DNA of 64,000 nucleotides from Rhabdophis nuchalis. Lineage: Eukaryota > Chordata > Lepidosauria > Squamata > Natricidae. The notes under the pieces were generated by a model. It made no database searches. It saw only the letters and a list, made by a program, of their open reading frames with translations, and was not told the origin of the DNA. This document shows, in pieces, positions 1-11,289 of this stretch; the stretch's first letter is position 1, and the number at the start of each line of letters is the position of its first letter. The stretch lies in contig CM077644.1 in the NCBI GenBank assembly GCA_039707465.1, positions 215,325,962 through 215,389,961 of the forward strand. The letters run 5' to 3'. The translations under genes were made by a program, and so were the position numbers.

Positions 1-1890
1 AAAATTGAACATTCCAAATCAAAGTAATACTTTCAAATAATGAGTGAGCAAAATAGATCTTAATTGGAGTATTCTGTATTTTCTATCTGTACTATAAAGT
101 AAAGTAAATGGCAACATGTATCAACCAAGGCAGGCATTGCTTTTATCTTTCTAACATTGTAATTGTAATGATCAATGTCTCAAAGCTATTTGTTTTTAGC
201 TACAACTTCCCTAATATGGTGCTCTTCAGATTCATTGAAACTATAACTAGAATTCACGGACAACGAAATTGATGGGAATTAGAGCCACGGTATCTTTGGC
301 AAATACCATGTTAGGGAAAACAGCCTTGGACTAGAAGGCCTGGATTATTTTACTTTTGCTATATTTTTTTCCATTTATGAAGTACAAAAAACTTGTTTGC
401 ATTTATACACAATAATGCTCAAGGCCCTTGGTGTGAAAATGTTTTAAAGCAAACTGGTGTGTCCCAAGCAAGCAGCTGTTATGTTTTAAAGACAAATGTA
501 TTTTGAAGAACCATTATTCAGATGGCCTGTAGTGAATGAAATCCTTGTATGCATTCACTTCCATTAAATCCAGCCATAAATCTAGCAATCAGATTAGATA
601 TTTATCTAAGAACCTTAAAATGCAATGTGATATTTTTGAAATTCTAAGCCACCATGGCGGCAGCGGGGGAAGCTAGAAAGATAAAAGTTCATATTAATTC
701 TATAATAGGATGGTGAACAAGAAGAGAACTGCCTTTTCGTTACCAGGAACCATAAGAATGGGATTATTCATCAAATACTTCAAAACCCACTTTAATCTGG
801 ATTTATGAATTTAAGTTATCCTTTTAATTAGATGGACGGGATGGGATTTTGGAAGTAGTGCTTCTGATGTTTTCTACCACTGAGCTATGAGATGAATTTC
901 TGCCATGATTAGCCTATTTTCTGAACAGCTGAGATGGTTGTTTTTGACTCAAAGCCAATAACTCTTTGTGATTACAAGGACTTGCCGTATCTGGCTTCAG
1001 TGTTTGGTATGCATCTTACCTGTGAACTAGCTACTGTACAATATGAATAAAGCTGATATTCAAGCATTTGATAAATTGATGCAATGCACCGTTATACTAA
1101 CTAAAGAGTTTTATCACTCTACTGCTCAATTGGATACATGATAAGAAACAGAAATGCATTTTTCTCATTACTTATAAAGATAATGCAGCTGATCAGTTGA
1201 TTTCATGTGGTCACAGGACTACCTGTTGAAAAACAGCTCCTCTGTGATATAATAGTGTTAGATGAATTTGGCAGTTGAGACCGTTCATTTCCAGTTGAAT
1301 TGAGGTGTAACCCAAATTGCCAAAAACCCTCACAAAAACACTTTTTCTTTTGCAGTAGTGAAACACTGCCAAGCTTGTGGATGTTCTCTTTCCTCACTGG
1401 CCAGCATTCTTGCTTGACTTCTCTTCCTGGTATCTTAGGGAGAATGCTGGCTGGATTTTGTGTGCATGAAATTGAGAAGAATTTTGTTTCCCATTTCTGT
1501 AGGGAAAGGCATGGAAAGCATCAGAAAGGTTGGTTGCTTTTTTAAAAGGTTATATTCCTTCCTCTTGTGTGTCAAGGGAGTGAAATGAAACAATTTTGGA
1601 ACTGAAACATGGTGTACAATAGGTACCAGCTCCTTCAACAAGTGTGCTTTTAATTTTGAAATAATTGTGCCTTCTTCAGCACTTCAGCTGCCATCTACGC
1701 CTTCATTTATACTTGTAAGCATTTTGCACTTTGCTGCAAAATTGATGAACAAAAGAAACGACATTTGGGTAACCAGGTTACTTTGCCCTGTTATAAATGA
1801 TAAATGTACATTTAGCAAGTAAGCATGGGCTTATGAATGACATAAGTTAATTGTTTCCAAATCGAAATAACTAATAGTTCCACGTTATTG
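1..1890. other. AT-rich unique DNA, no gene seen
   Basis: No recognisable repeat, RNA gene or convincing coding exon was found in this stretch. The longest open frames (about 60 to 80 codons around 1200-1640) overlap on both strands, have no splice-site support and look like chance. It is probably intronic or intergenic. Confidence 0.5.
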
Positions 1891-1904
1891 TTCTTTGGTT
1901 AAGT

Positions 1905-2050
1905 TATATGTGCAGTTCTGGACAACATGATTTTGAAGTATCCAGCCAAAATGGAACAAGTCCAAAGATGAGCAACAGGAATTATCAGGGGACTAGAAAT
2001 CAAGTTTCATAAAATGAAATTTGTGAACTATTTGCGAACGTATGTTATAT
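1905..2050 (+). mobile_element. CR1 LINE fragment (old, internal)
   Basis: The stretch 'CAGTTCTGGACAACATGA' followed by 'GAGCAACAGGAATTATCAGG' matches, with decay, the CR1 ORF2 region that is better preserved at 38030-38140 (Q-F-W, then R-A-T-K-I-I-R-G-L). Both ends are lost and no reading frame survives. It is a short ancient fragment, about 150 bp. Confidence 0.6.
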
Positions 2051-2245
2051 AACTACTGTAAACACTTGAAGCATAATTTATCATTTCAATAATAAATGGT
2101 ATACAGCTTGATTAATTCTCTGGTGAATAAGCACTGAAAAGTTCTCCTAATTAAAGTATTTTGGCTGACTAAATATTCCATTCCTATTTTGCAGTGCACG
2201 TATTTGATTTACAGTATATTTCAAAATATTTATATATTATTTCAG

Positions 2246-2496
2246 GGTTTCCATCACTTTCTGAGCCAATACCCTGCTGTGTTTGAAAATGTCTGGACAG
2301 TAATTGTCACTGTTTACAGTGCTGTTTTGGAAAATAGCAAGCATCATGGCACTGAACAAAGTCAGGAATGCAGTTACCCAGTTTGTATACATGATCCAAA
2401 TGAACTCCTGGCTTCACAGACTCAAAAGCTAAAGGAAAAGAGTTTATCGGCAGTAAAATGTTTGTTTATTCTTTGGCTGGACGTGGTCAGTAATAG
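2246..2496 (+). CDS. candidate internal coding exon, gene not recognised
   Basis: An open frame runs through 251 nt between a pyrimidine/AT-rich tract ending in TTTCAG (2241-2245) and a GT at 2497 (AATAG|GTGACT). The frame continues upstream to about 2189. The 83 residues are globular-looking: they begin G-F-H-H-F-L-S-Q-Y and end with a hydrophobic stretch A-V-K-C-L-F-I-L-W-L-D. Composition resembles a helical-repeat protein rather than translated AT-rich noise. An alternative donor is at GACGTG|GTCAGT. I cannot name the protein, and no second exon was found nearby. It could be a real exon, a decayed exon or a lucky open frame. Confidence 0.35.
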
Positions 2497-2705
2497 GTGA
2501 CTTATGTTATGGCCAAATTAGGAAAACACTGCAAGTTTAACAATTCCTTATATGTACATACAGTGCTAAAACAAACATACAAATAACCTTAGGAAAGCTT
2601 TGGATGGGCTTGGTTATCTATCGTTTCTTCCCAACTTCATTAGTTGAGGCATAACTGATGAGCAAACACTCCAACATAATTCAAATATTTTGAGACCCTT
2701 TAAAG

Positions 2706-2835
2706 CAGTGTCTTTCATCCTTCCCAACTTTAAGATATGTGGACTTCAATCCTCAGAATTCCCCAGCTAATAATATGGGGAATTCTGGGGGTTGACGTTA
2801 ACACATCTTAAAGCTGCTAAAGTTGAGAAACATTG
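2706..2835. mobile_element. palindromic hAT MITE (family A)
   Basis: A 130-bp inverted-repeat element starts CAGTGTCTTTC and ends GAGAAACATTG. The arms carry the family core 'GGACTTCAATCCTCAGAATT' and its complement. It is flanked by CTTTAAAG (2698-2705) and CTTTAATG (2836-2843), an 8-bp duplication with one mismatch. Eight-bp duplications and CAG...CTG ends are typical of hAT elements. This is one of the more diverged copies in the window. Confidence 0.8.
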
Positions 2836-3690
2836 CTTTAATGAAGGCATTGTCTATAATTCTTTGCTACTGCTTTTGGAACTGACTAATGGCTGCAGCC
2901 AAAGATTTAAAAATACCCCAAAAAAGGGGAAAAAAGAAATGTGATAGGATTTAAGCACCTTTCCCCTATTGTCAATTTCCCAATTTGAGGGGCTGTGAAT
3001 GCAACTCCCAGTAGTCTCAGACAATCTTCAATCATGTTCTTTGCTCCCCCTGACCTATTCCGTGTCCTTCTATAGGTAAGAATCTACTTTCAATCAGAAC
3101 TGGGACTCTGCTTTATTATGATCATCATAATCATACAGGGAGTTGTCCTCACATTCAACCAAATGTGGAAAGATTGGGAATTGCTGGGACCACAACATGT
3201 CTCCCATTTAATACCCAATTTGCATTATGTGTGACCTAGCCTTTAACAATTACTTGTTAGGGCAGGTGGGAACTTGGTCTACTCTACAAACATCCTGAGA
3301 AATCCAATCAACGTGAGAAATCTCTGCATCTTTTCCACTAGGGACCTTTTAAAATATCTCCTGAGTACTTACATTTCTTTCTGACCTATTTGCTATCCCT
3401 ATGAGCTAAAACTACGATATGTTTACTTCGGGGCTTATCTCTAGGCTTATCTATATCACCCTAGACTTCATTCTGGAAAGAGGATTGCTGACTCCAATTT
3501 CTTAGATAACAGTGGGATTAGCCCTAGATCTTATTTCTGAGTGAGATCTTGGATGGTTTTACCAATGAATCAAAGCAAGCAGCTGTGGAGAAGCTTAGAA
3601 GGAAGTGAAATAAACAAATCAAAGACTTACCAACCTAATCAGTTTTAGGGCTGTCTGATCTCACTTTTTGGCTGCCCAAATTATCTAAGC

Positions 3691-3825
3691 CAGGGGTCTG
3701 CAAAGTTGGCTCTTTTAAGACTGGTGGATTTCAACTCCCAGAATTCCACAGCCAACCAGGCTGTCTGGGGAAATCTGGGAGTTGAAGTTCACCAGTCTTA
3801 AAAGAGCCAACTTTGCAGACCCCTG
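3691..3825. mobile_element. palindromic hAT MITE (family A)
   Basis: This 135-bp element starts CAGGGGTCTGCAAAGTTGGC and ends with the complement. The two arms pair over almost their whole length around a short GCCAACCAGGCTGTC centre. The flanks ATCTAAGC (3683-3690) and ATCTAAGC (3826-3833) are a perfect 8-bp target-site duplication. It has no coding capacity and would need a hAT transposase in trans. Confidence 0.9.
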
Positions 3826-3935
3826 ATCTAAGCAATCACTTGAAGAAAATATAGTTAGGGATTCTAGTAAAGGAATATAGCAAGGTCATGAAACTGAGAT
3901 GACCAGAGGAGATTGTCAAATAACTCAAGATGGTA

Positions 3936-4174
3936 CTGTGTTTTCCCAAAAACAAGACAGGGTCTTATTTTCTTTTGACCCTGAAATAAGCACTTGGCCT
4001 TATTTTGGGGGAGGTCTTATTATTTTTGAGGCGCAGGAGGCAGTGAGCGTAGTCACCTCCTGAATGCTGCTGTGTGGCAATATTTTCAGGGAGATCTTAT
4101 TTTTGGGGGAGGACATGCGCTCAAAAGCCCAATTGGGCTTATTATCCAGGGAGGTTTTATTTTCAGGGAAACGG
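3936..4174. mobile_element. mariner-like MITE with TA duplication
   Basis: The ends CTGTGTTTTCCC and GGGAAACGG are imperfect inverted repeats flanked by TA (3934-3935 and 4175-4176). The interior repeats the motif AATAAGAC / GTCTTATTTT in both orientations. A second copy in the opposite orientation lies at 21600-21853. TA duplication points to the Tc1/mariner superfamily; the family name is unknown to me. Confidence 0.65.
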
Positions 4175-4199
4175 TATATATGGGACTGCCTGATCAAAG

Positions 4200-4930
4200 T
4201 CCTGAGTCTTTTTCAATTGCATTGCAGGTATAAAGCATGTTCATAGAGCTGAGACTTATTTTAGCTAGGTGTGGCATTAGTGACACACTCTTACAATGAA
4301 GAAACTACAGTGTGGTGTATGTTTCAAGAATCACACCACTTGCAATTGGAGAATTAAACCTTTCTGGTGGCCTAGTATGTGCACACAAGTAACTCTTGTG
4401 TGGAGAGAGAAATATTGACGGTAAAAGGATGCTATAAAAGTGAAAGGGAATACATTTTTTCTCTTTCTGATGTCCTCTCAGAAAGCAGTTTTCTTCCAGT
4501 ATATTTAAATGTGTGCCTGGTTTTTGAAATACTTTCTTGCATGCAGCTTTTAAATCTCAAGCTGCCATATAAACTACTGGAGATCTCAAATTCCTAGAAG
4601 CAATTTCATTTTTTTCCTTCACCTTCCTAAAGATGTTTCAAGAATCATCTATAAGAAGAAAACAGTATCTTCAGGAAGAAGCATAAAAATAGTTGTAATT
4701 CCAATATTTTCAGTCATACCAGCACAAATATTAGTATATTTATACTAGTTTAAAATACTCTAGGTTAAATTGGGCACAGCCAGGTTTCATTGACCAAGAA
4801 TGAGCCTCAAATACTTACACTCTCATGCTTCCTTCACTTATTGCAAATTGATGGAGCTTTTTTTCACCTCTCTATGCTTTCCCCTTTAACTCTCACATAC
4901 GATATACCTAACAGCCTGAAAAATAACACG
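4200..4930. other. unique AT-rich DNA, nothing recognised
   Basis: No repeat or gene was recognised. Short open frames at 4379-4597 and 4790-5011 have no supporting features, and the latter runs into a MITE. Confidence 0.45.
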
Positions 4931-4938
4931 CAAGAGAT

Positions 4939-5192
4939 CAGTGGTGGGATTCAAAATATTTTACTACCGGTTCTGTGGGCATGGCTTGGTGGGCATGGCT
5001 TGGCTTGGTGAGTGTGGCTAGGTGGGTGTGGTAGGGGAAGGTTACTGTAAAATCTCCAGCTGGGTCTCGGGAGGCAGAGAATAGATGGGGGCGGGGCCAG
5101 TCAGAGGTGGTATTTAGCAGTTCTCCAAACCACTCAAAATTTCCGCTACCGATTCTCCAGAACTGGTCAGAATCTGCTGAATACCACCTCTG
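4939..5192. mobile_element. hAT MITE (family B)
   Basis: A 254-bp element begins CAGTGGTGGGATTCAAAATA and ends ATACCACCTCTG. It contains 'CTACCGGTTCTGTGGG' and the repeated GGGCATGGCTTGG that mark this family. The flanks CAAGAGAT (4931-4938 and 5193-5200) are a perfect 8-bp target-site duplication. Other family B copies are at 10355, 15884, 33214, 40229, 48192 and 59527. Confidence 0.88.
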
Positions 5193-5199
5193 CAAGAGA

Positions 5200-5630
5200 T
5201 GTGTCCTCAAGTATCGTATTTCACTTTTAAAAGCTAGCACTTTTTAATGAGATAACACACAGAACATTATATTTGAAAACAGAGAACCTTAGAAGGGTTT
5301 TATAGTTACCAAACCACAGCAGGAAAACATTGCTCAGACTTGCTGACAAGGAGAGCATGATACATATTCAGAGCACAATTCAGTCCTTGAATGAATCAAC
5401 TTCACATAATGTGAAATAAAATATACCAGACTGGAATTGATTAGCCAGTCTAGTGTTGTAGTTCAGAAGTTAAGTATTTTTTGTTTTATTTTACAATAAA
5501 TATTTTTTGGGGAAAGGGGGGAATTTAATAATGCTGCAGTCCTCCAAATGTAAAGGATGAACGTCTATATAAAAGGTCCCTTTGGTTCTTGGAGAAGCTC
5601 AGCATGATCTAGGATTCTGGAGGATGGAGA
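5200..5630. other. unique DNA, nothing recognised
   Basis: AT-rich sequence between a hAT MITE and an L2 tail, with no gene or repeat that I recognise. Confidence 0.4.
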
Positions 5631-5637
5631 ACCTCAA

Positions 5638-6091
5638 CCTTATATGCGAGACCGCCTCCTGCCCCATACATCCCTTAGACCGATACGCTCCCACAGAGAG
5701 GGCCTCCTCAGGGTGCCGTCGGCCGGACAATGCCGACTGGCGACACCCAGGGGGAGAGCCTTCTCTGTGGTGGGGCCAGCCCTCTGGAATGACCTGCCCC
5801 CTGAATTACGTACCATCACCGACCTCCGCCTCTTCCGCCAATGTCTTAAGACATATTTGTTTCAACAAGCCGCCCTAGCCTAACCTCCCATGGGGACTTT
5901 TAGATAGTTTTAAATTGGGTTTTTAAATTTTGGTTTTAGCGCAGGATAGGTTTATTTAATAGTTTTTAAATTATATTTATTGTATTTTGTATGTTTTTAA
6001 ATTTCCTGTGCGCCGCCCTGGGTCCTCTGTGGAGAAGGGCGGGATATAAATTTAAAATAAATAAATAAATAAATAAAATAAATAAATAACA
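5638..6091 (+). mobile_element. L2-type LINE, 5'-truncated 3' end
   Basis: The 3' end of a CR1/L2-superfamily LINE. It keeps the last ~80 codons of ORF2, with R-S-H-R-E-G-L-L-R-V-P-S and A-L-W-N-D-L-P-P-E-L-R, up to a TAA stop at 5881. A 3' UTR follows with the family signature 'CCTGTGCGCCGCCCTGGGTC', GGGCGGGATATAAATTT and an AAATAAAT tail. The ORF2 piece is open but the element is dead because everything 5' is missing. Confidence 0.88.
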
Positions 6092-6217
6092 AAGATAGAG
6101 GAATATCTTCAGTACAGGTTCTGGCACTCCAACAATTTCATTTAACTTTGAAAACTGCTTCAGTTGACTGAACAAATGCCTATTTTAAATAATGCTATTT
6201 CTAAGAACAGGATGTAA

Positions 6218-6559
6218 GGGACGTGGTGGCTCAGTGGCTAAGACACTGAGATCAGAAAGGTTGACAGTTCAGCGGTTCAAATCCCTAGTGCCGCATAACG
6301 GAGTGAGCTCCCGTCACTTGTCCCAGCTTCTGCCAACTTAGCAGCTTGAAAGCACGTAAAAAATGCCAGTAGAAAAATAGGAACCACTTTGGTGGGAAGG
6401 TAACAGCGCTCTGTGTGCCTTCGCCGTTTAGTCATGCCAGCCACATGACCATGGAGACGTCTTTGGAAAGTGCTGGCTCTTCAGCTTTGAAACAGTTGAG
6501 CACCATCCCCTAAAGTCAGGAACAACTAGCACATGTGCGAGGGGAACCTTTACCTTTAC
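6218..6559 (+). mobile_element. tRNA-derived SINE, copy 1
   Basis: The 5' head carries a pol III A-box-like TGGCTCAGTGGC and a B-box-like GGTTCAAATCCC, as in a tRNA gene. The body has the family motif GAGTGAGCTCCC and ends in CTTTACCTTTAC. AACAGGATGT occurs at 6206-6215 and again at 6564-6573, a 10-bp target-site duplication, so both ends are defined. The same SINE occurs at 53983 and 55947. It is different from the Sauria SINEs here. Confidence 0.88.
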
Positions 6560-6579
6560 TAATAACAGGATGTTACAAC

Positions 6580-8288
6580 TAATACTATTAATCACATATA
6601 CAATACATTGCTTCCTAGAGATACAAGTACTCCATTACTGGGGTTTGTTTAAGCAAAGGTTGCACAAATTTTTGGGGGGTTGGGATGTAGATTCCAAAAT
6701 CACTTCTCACTCTGGACATCTATGATTCTAGGTCAGCATAAAAATTCTGTGCCATTGCTGCAATTTCAATCCAAGAAGAGAAGCCACTTGACCTGCAAGG
6801 ATTAATAGTGTAAAATAGTAACACACTGCATCATTTTCTTTTAAGCATTTCCCCCTTTCTTCATTTAGCTTCTGACCATATAAAACTGATATGCATACAG
6901 TGTCATTCAACCAGCTTCACCACTTTCTTGCTATAATTCAGGTCAGTCGAATGGACAATAGATATTACGGATGTCTTCATTCTGTGCAAGTGCCTTTTTC
7001 CAACTGTGTTCAGACAGAATGAATTCCACAAGAAGTGGAAAGGAGAAGGAGGTCATTTAAGTAAAAAACAAACAAACTCTAAAATGTCCATACTTGCCTG
7101 TCCCCCGCCCCCTTTTTTTTCCCACTCTGTTTTGCTTCTGCCTAGTTAGGAAAACGTTTAAGACACCATGCAGCTTTCACCTGAAATGTATTTCCAAAGT
7201 GGCAATTTGGTATTATTTTGAGGGTGATAGGTTGGTTTAGCAGGGTAAATGATGTGTGTCATGTACAATGCTGTTCTAACGTCTGGAAACCCAGTGGGAA
7301 AATCTGGCAGAACTACAACCTTGATATACTTTCTCTTGACTGAAATGTATAAAAAGGGAACAAAACGGGTTCTATCACTTGATTCCCAGGGCAGGTTTTG
7401 CTTATCCTGTTTAGCACTGCATAGTGATTGAAATATTGTTACATGTGTTTATTATGCTTATAAATGCTTCTTTCAGTCTTTTTTTTTTTTAGTAACCCAA
7501 TCATTGGTACCACATCCACACCTGACTTCAACTCTTTCACACTCACAATCCCCTGCCACCCAGAGTTACCATCCTGTATTCATATATATTGCACCGAAAA
7601 CCAAAGGCAACATTCTCAGAGAATTGGTTCTGCCTTCAGTTCAGACTCAGTAGGAATCCAGGCCAAAGTGGGTTGACTTCAGAGATACGGAGTACGTCTG
7701 CCACTGATGCTATTACAGGATTCCACTGCATTCCAAACCAAAGTCAACAGATTCCAAAGCTTCAGAAACATTCTGGATCCTTGTAATGGTGTTTTTCCTC
7801 TTTCTAGCCAATTTGATACATATTTGAAACTTTTCCATAATTGGAAAACAAACCGCAAATATAAGATATAACCACTAACAGACAAAGAGGGGAAATCCAG
7901 ATGCTGACAATTAAATTTATTCCAAGCTCAAGACGTTTTAGAAATATTGTTTCTCCTGTTAGGAGTGAAAATCACTACGGTGTCACTTGGAATTGAGAAT
8001 TGCTGTTATAAACATGCCTCTGAAGAGGGATTTTTTCAAACATGTTTATCCTGGAATAAATTTCATTTTCATCATACTGGAATTTTTTCTTCCTTCTTTG
8101 AAAAAGTCTGTGAGTGAAAAGGAGTCAACTGAGGGCTTTACTAAGCACTCTCTTCTCCTCTCTTCTCGTCTCCTCTCCTCTCTTCTTTACCCTCCCTTCT
8201 TCTTTCCTTTTTTCTTTTTCTCCAGTTTCAGTTCATACAAACAGTTTTTTACAAATGCATTGTTATTTTATGCCTTTTGTGATTAGAT
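6580..8288. other. unique DNA with pyrimidine-rich stretch
   Basis: No gene was recognised. A CT-rich stretch (about 8140-8225) and a poly-T run near 7480 are simple-sequence DNA. The open frames at 7464-7885 and 7987-8302 overlap on both strands and lie partly in low-complexity sequence, so I treat them as chance. Confidence 0.45.
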
Positions 8289-8296
8289 TTCTAAAC

Positions 8297-8743
8297 CAGT
8301 GATGGCGAACTGTTTTAGGCTCGTGTGCCATAAGGGGCGGGGAGCGCAGGGGGGGTGTCATATGCCGACGTGCCACACCCATAATGCAATGCGTACCCAC
8401 CCAGTGCGCATGCGTGCATGACAGGCACTCCCCCCCATTTTTTACATGCTTTTTTCATCCTCCCCAGGCTCCAGAGGCTTTATAGGAAGTGACTTCCGGT
8501 TTGCTTGTAGGGTCATTTTTAGTCCTCCGGAGGCTTCAGGGAAGCTCCTGAAACCTCTGGAGGGCCTCGGGGGGGGGGGGCAGGGGGACAGTTTTCACCC
8601 TCCCCAGCCTCCTATAAAGCCTGGGGAGGGCAAAAATGACTTTTAAAATGGCTGAATTAGCTGGCCAGCACGCACCTTGCGTGCCCTGCCAAATGGCTCT
8701 GCGTGCCACCTGTGGCATGCGTGCCATAGGTTCGCCATCACTG
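8297..8743. mobile_element. hAT non-autonomous element (family D)
   Basis: A 447-bp element starts CAGTGATGGCGAAC and ends GTTCGCCATCACTG, a perfect 14-bp terminal inverted repeat. Flanks are TTCTAAAC (8289-8296) and CTCTAAAC (8744-8751), 7 of 8 matching. The interior is GC-rich with a G12 run near 8570. The open frames inside it (8446-8727) are on opposite strands of this GC-rich core and have no known product. Confidence 0.9.
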
Positions 8744-8751
8744 CTCTAAAC

Positions 8752-9283
8752 CATACAATTTTGCCATCTATCAATCAATTTTTGCAATTTCCCTTGAAAC
8801 AACACATTGTAGTATTTTGAAGTCATACATATATCATAATTTTGTGCAGATGTTTTTAAATAATGTCTTGTTTTAAAATTAATGAATATCTTTGCAAAGT
8901 TGGAGGCATTTATATTTCAGACAGTGCTTCGATTAGTCAACTTTTTAAATGTAACCTAACAAATTACTTCTAACCTTCAATGTGAAGTGAAATTTTTTTT
9001 TAAAAAAAAATCCAATCCCACACACTACCTAAAAGAAAGGATTTAGTCTCTGAAATTTTTGTAAGACGGAAGGACAGGTTTGCAGCAATGTATTGCAGAG
9101 TACAATGTTGTCAACATATATATGATGGCCCTCTCTGTGCTAAGGTAGAAGTAGTGAAGTTATCAGCCAAAGAACACAGCCTTTCTCAGCCTTTTGCCTA
9201 TCTCATCAATTATGCCCTTTCAAAATTTACTTGAAACTGAGCAGAAAGCAGAACACATTTTTTCACAACTTCTACAGCTATTT
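8752..9283. other. unique AT-rich DNA
   Basis: Nothing recognised apart from poly-T/poly-A runs near 8993-9010. Confidence 0.4.
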
Positions 9284-9291
9284 GTCTAAAG

Positions 9292-9405
9292 CAGGGGTCC
9301 CCAACCTTTGCAACTTTAAGTCTGAAGGACTTCAGCAAAGCTGGCTGGAGAAGTCTGGGAGCTGAAGTCCTTCAGACTTAAAGTTGCAAAGGTTGGGGAC
9401 CCCTG
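9292..9405. mobile_element. palindromic hAT MITE (family A)
   Basis: This 114-bp element is close to a perfect inverted repeat. Its arms start CAGGGGTCCCCAACCTTTGC, and the target-site duplication GTCTAAAG is perfect (9284-9291 and 9406-9413). It is among the least diverged copies of this family here. Confidence 0.92.
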
Positions 9406-9715
9406 GTCTAAAGTACTATTGGACCTCTTAACACTAGCTGACTCAGGTCCCAAATTAAAAAGAAAAGAACAGTTGTTGATTTTTTTCCATTCCAAAGGAT
9501 GGGGAGGTCATTTGAGGCTCTGGGAAATGAATCAAAGGTTTCCATCTGATGTAGAACCAAAGCATGAGCTCAGTCTGAATGTCTGAACTATGGTTGCCTA
9601 TCAAAGCAGTTTCCCGAATATTTATTTTGCATGTTTCCTTTCAAATTGTTGCAATACAATATTTTGTCATTTTTTAAAATGTGATTGAATAGGACTTACA
9701 ACAAACCTTTCCTTT

Positions 9716-9775
9716 ATGTATTTATTTATTAAATTTATTCACTGTCTATCTCACTGTCACCTCGATTATAGAATG
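9716..9775 (-). mobile_element. short LINE 3' tail (L2-like)
   Basis: Read on the minus strand, GTGAGATAGACAGTGAATAA followed by (AATA)n matches the tail preserved at 46880-46962. It is only about 60 bp. Confidence 0.4.
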
Positions 9776-9779
9776 GGGG

Positions 9780-10185
9780 GTAATAAAAAGGAATTGTCAA
9801 TTTACTGGAAGAATTCCTTAGCAACCCATCTGGATGCAGCTATACAGATAGACTTATGACTACAGGAAAGTGACAGAGGGGCAGGGAACCTTAGATTCAA
9901 TCCCTATTTCCTGAAACAAATTCTTAGTGGTTTATGCCATGTTGGGCTCCTGGAAGCATGGAAGGAGGGACAAACATTTCTAAACGGAAAGCAAATGAAT
10001 AAAATAATATCCCAGACAAATGGGCATCAGTAGATATGTAATATATTTTCATTACCTGATCTAATTTTCATATACAGTTAGGTTATAGCCCTAAAAATTG
10101 AACTGGGAAGCTCCATTTTCAAACAGGAACTTAGTTTTACATCTTAATGAACAAACTAAAGAAGAGTAGTAAAGAGTCCTCCACT
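9780..10185. other. unique DNA
   Basis: No gene or repeat recognised. Confidence 0.4.
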
Positions 10186-10354
10186 CCTCTGCTCACAATA
10201 GAATCTCTTATGCCACCAGGCTTGAAATTTTAGGCTTGGACAACCTAGAACTACGCAATTGTAGTACACAAAATTGTCTGCTACAATGTCCTACCTGTCA
10301 ATGACTACGTCAGCTTGAACTGCAATAATACATGGGCAAAGAATAGATACAAAC

Positions 10355-10712
10355 CAGTGGTGGGTTTCAAATTTTTTTAGAACCTACTCTGTAGATGTGG
10401 CCTATTTTGTGGGCGTGGCTTAGCAGTCATGTGACAGGGTGGGAGTGGCCACCTTTTAAAATGTGGTGAAACTCATTTAACAACGCTCTTGCTTAGCAAC
10501 CAAAATTTTGGACTCAATTGTGATGATAAACTCTTTCTTTCCTTCCTTCCTTCCTTCCTTTCCTTTCCTTTCCTTTCCTTCCTGTTGGGTCACTGGCAGC
10601 GGCGGGCCAGATTTACTTCCAGGTACGCCAGTGGAACCCCCTCTCACCGGTTCTCTAAATTTCACCAACCGGCTCTCGCGAGTAGGTGCGAGCCTGCAGA
10701 AACCCACCACTG
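10355..10712. mobile_element. hAT MITE (family B) nested in a LINE
   Basis: A 358-bp element starts CAGTGGTGGGTTTCAAAT and ends AAACCCACCACTG. The perfect 8-bp duplication ATACAAAC is at 10347-10354 and 10713-10720. It contains a CCTT/CCTTT microsatellite at about 10536-10582. Removing it rejoins the two halves of the surrounding LINE, which shows the insertion order. Confidence 0.9.
10536..10582. repeat. (CCTT)n/(CCTTT)n microsatellite
   Basis: Tetranucleotide CCTT units pass into pentanucleotide CCTTT units, inside the family B hAT MITE. Confidence 0.9.
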
Positions 10713-11164
10713 ATACAAACTCAAGGTAAACCACTCCAAACTTGATTACAGAAAATATGACTTCAGCAACAGAGTTGTCAATGCCTGGAATGCACTACTG
10801 ACTCTGTTGTTATATCCTCAAACCCCCATAACTTTAACCTTAAACCGTCTACCGTGAACTTCACCCTTTTCTAAGAGGTCTGAAAGGGGGTGTGCATAAG
10901 TGCACCAGCGTGCCTACCGTCCCTGTCCTACTGTCCCCATTTATTCGTGTTCATGTCCATGTTTATACTTATACCTGTTATCTCGTACATGTTTGACGAA
11001 CTAAATAAATAAAAATAATAAATAAAACTGCATCTCATTCCCAATTAAGTGTTCTTTATTTCTTACACTTAAAAGAAAATATCTATCTACCTTAGCTATG
11101 AGGGAATTAAAACATGACCCACTTGATTTCCTTGTATAATAACATCTGTCTTTACACAGGATTT

Positions 11165-11281
11165 TATTAGAATAAGTTTTTTTAAAATTTTATATGTTTT
11201 GTATGTATTTTAACATTCCTGTGCGCCGCCCTGGGTCCGCTTGGAGAAGGGCGGGGTATAAATATAATAAATAAATAAATA
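11165..11281 (+). mobile_element. L2-type LINE 3' UTR tail
   Basis: Only the last ~115 bp are present: 'CCTGTGCGCCGCCCTGGGTC', GGAGAAGGGCGGGGTATAAA and an AATAAATA tail. No coding part remains. Confidence 0.85.
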
Positions 11282-11289
11282 CTTTCTTT

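Larger units (their letters stand above)
10190..11035 (+). mobile_element. CR1/Rex-like LINE 3' end, split by a MITE
   Basis: On both sides of the hAT MITE at 10355-10712 lies the 3' end of a non-LTR LINE. The left part translates with Y-N-V-L-P-V-N-D-Y and L-N-C-N-N-T; the right part, resuming at 10721, has R-K-Y-D-F and N-R-V-V-N-A-W-N, the usual ORF2 C-terminal block of CR1/Rex-type LINEs. It ends in a UTR with 'GCACCAGCGTGCCTACCGTC' and an AAATAAATAAA tail. Frameshifts are present. The exact clade is uncertain. Confidence 0.65.

Noticed and set aside
6218..6290. A tRNA gene (A and B boxes)
   Set aside because: No cloverleaf acceptor pairing is evident, and the sequence continues into a SINE body with flanking duplications.
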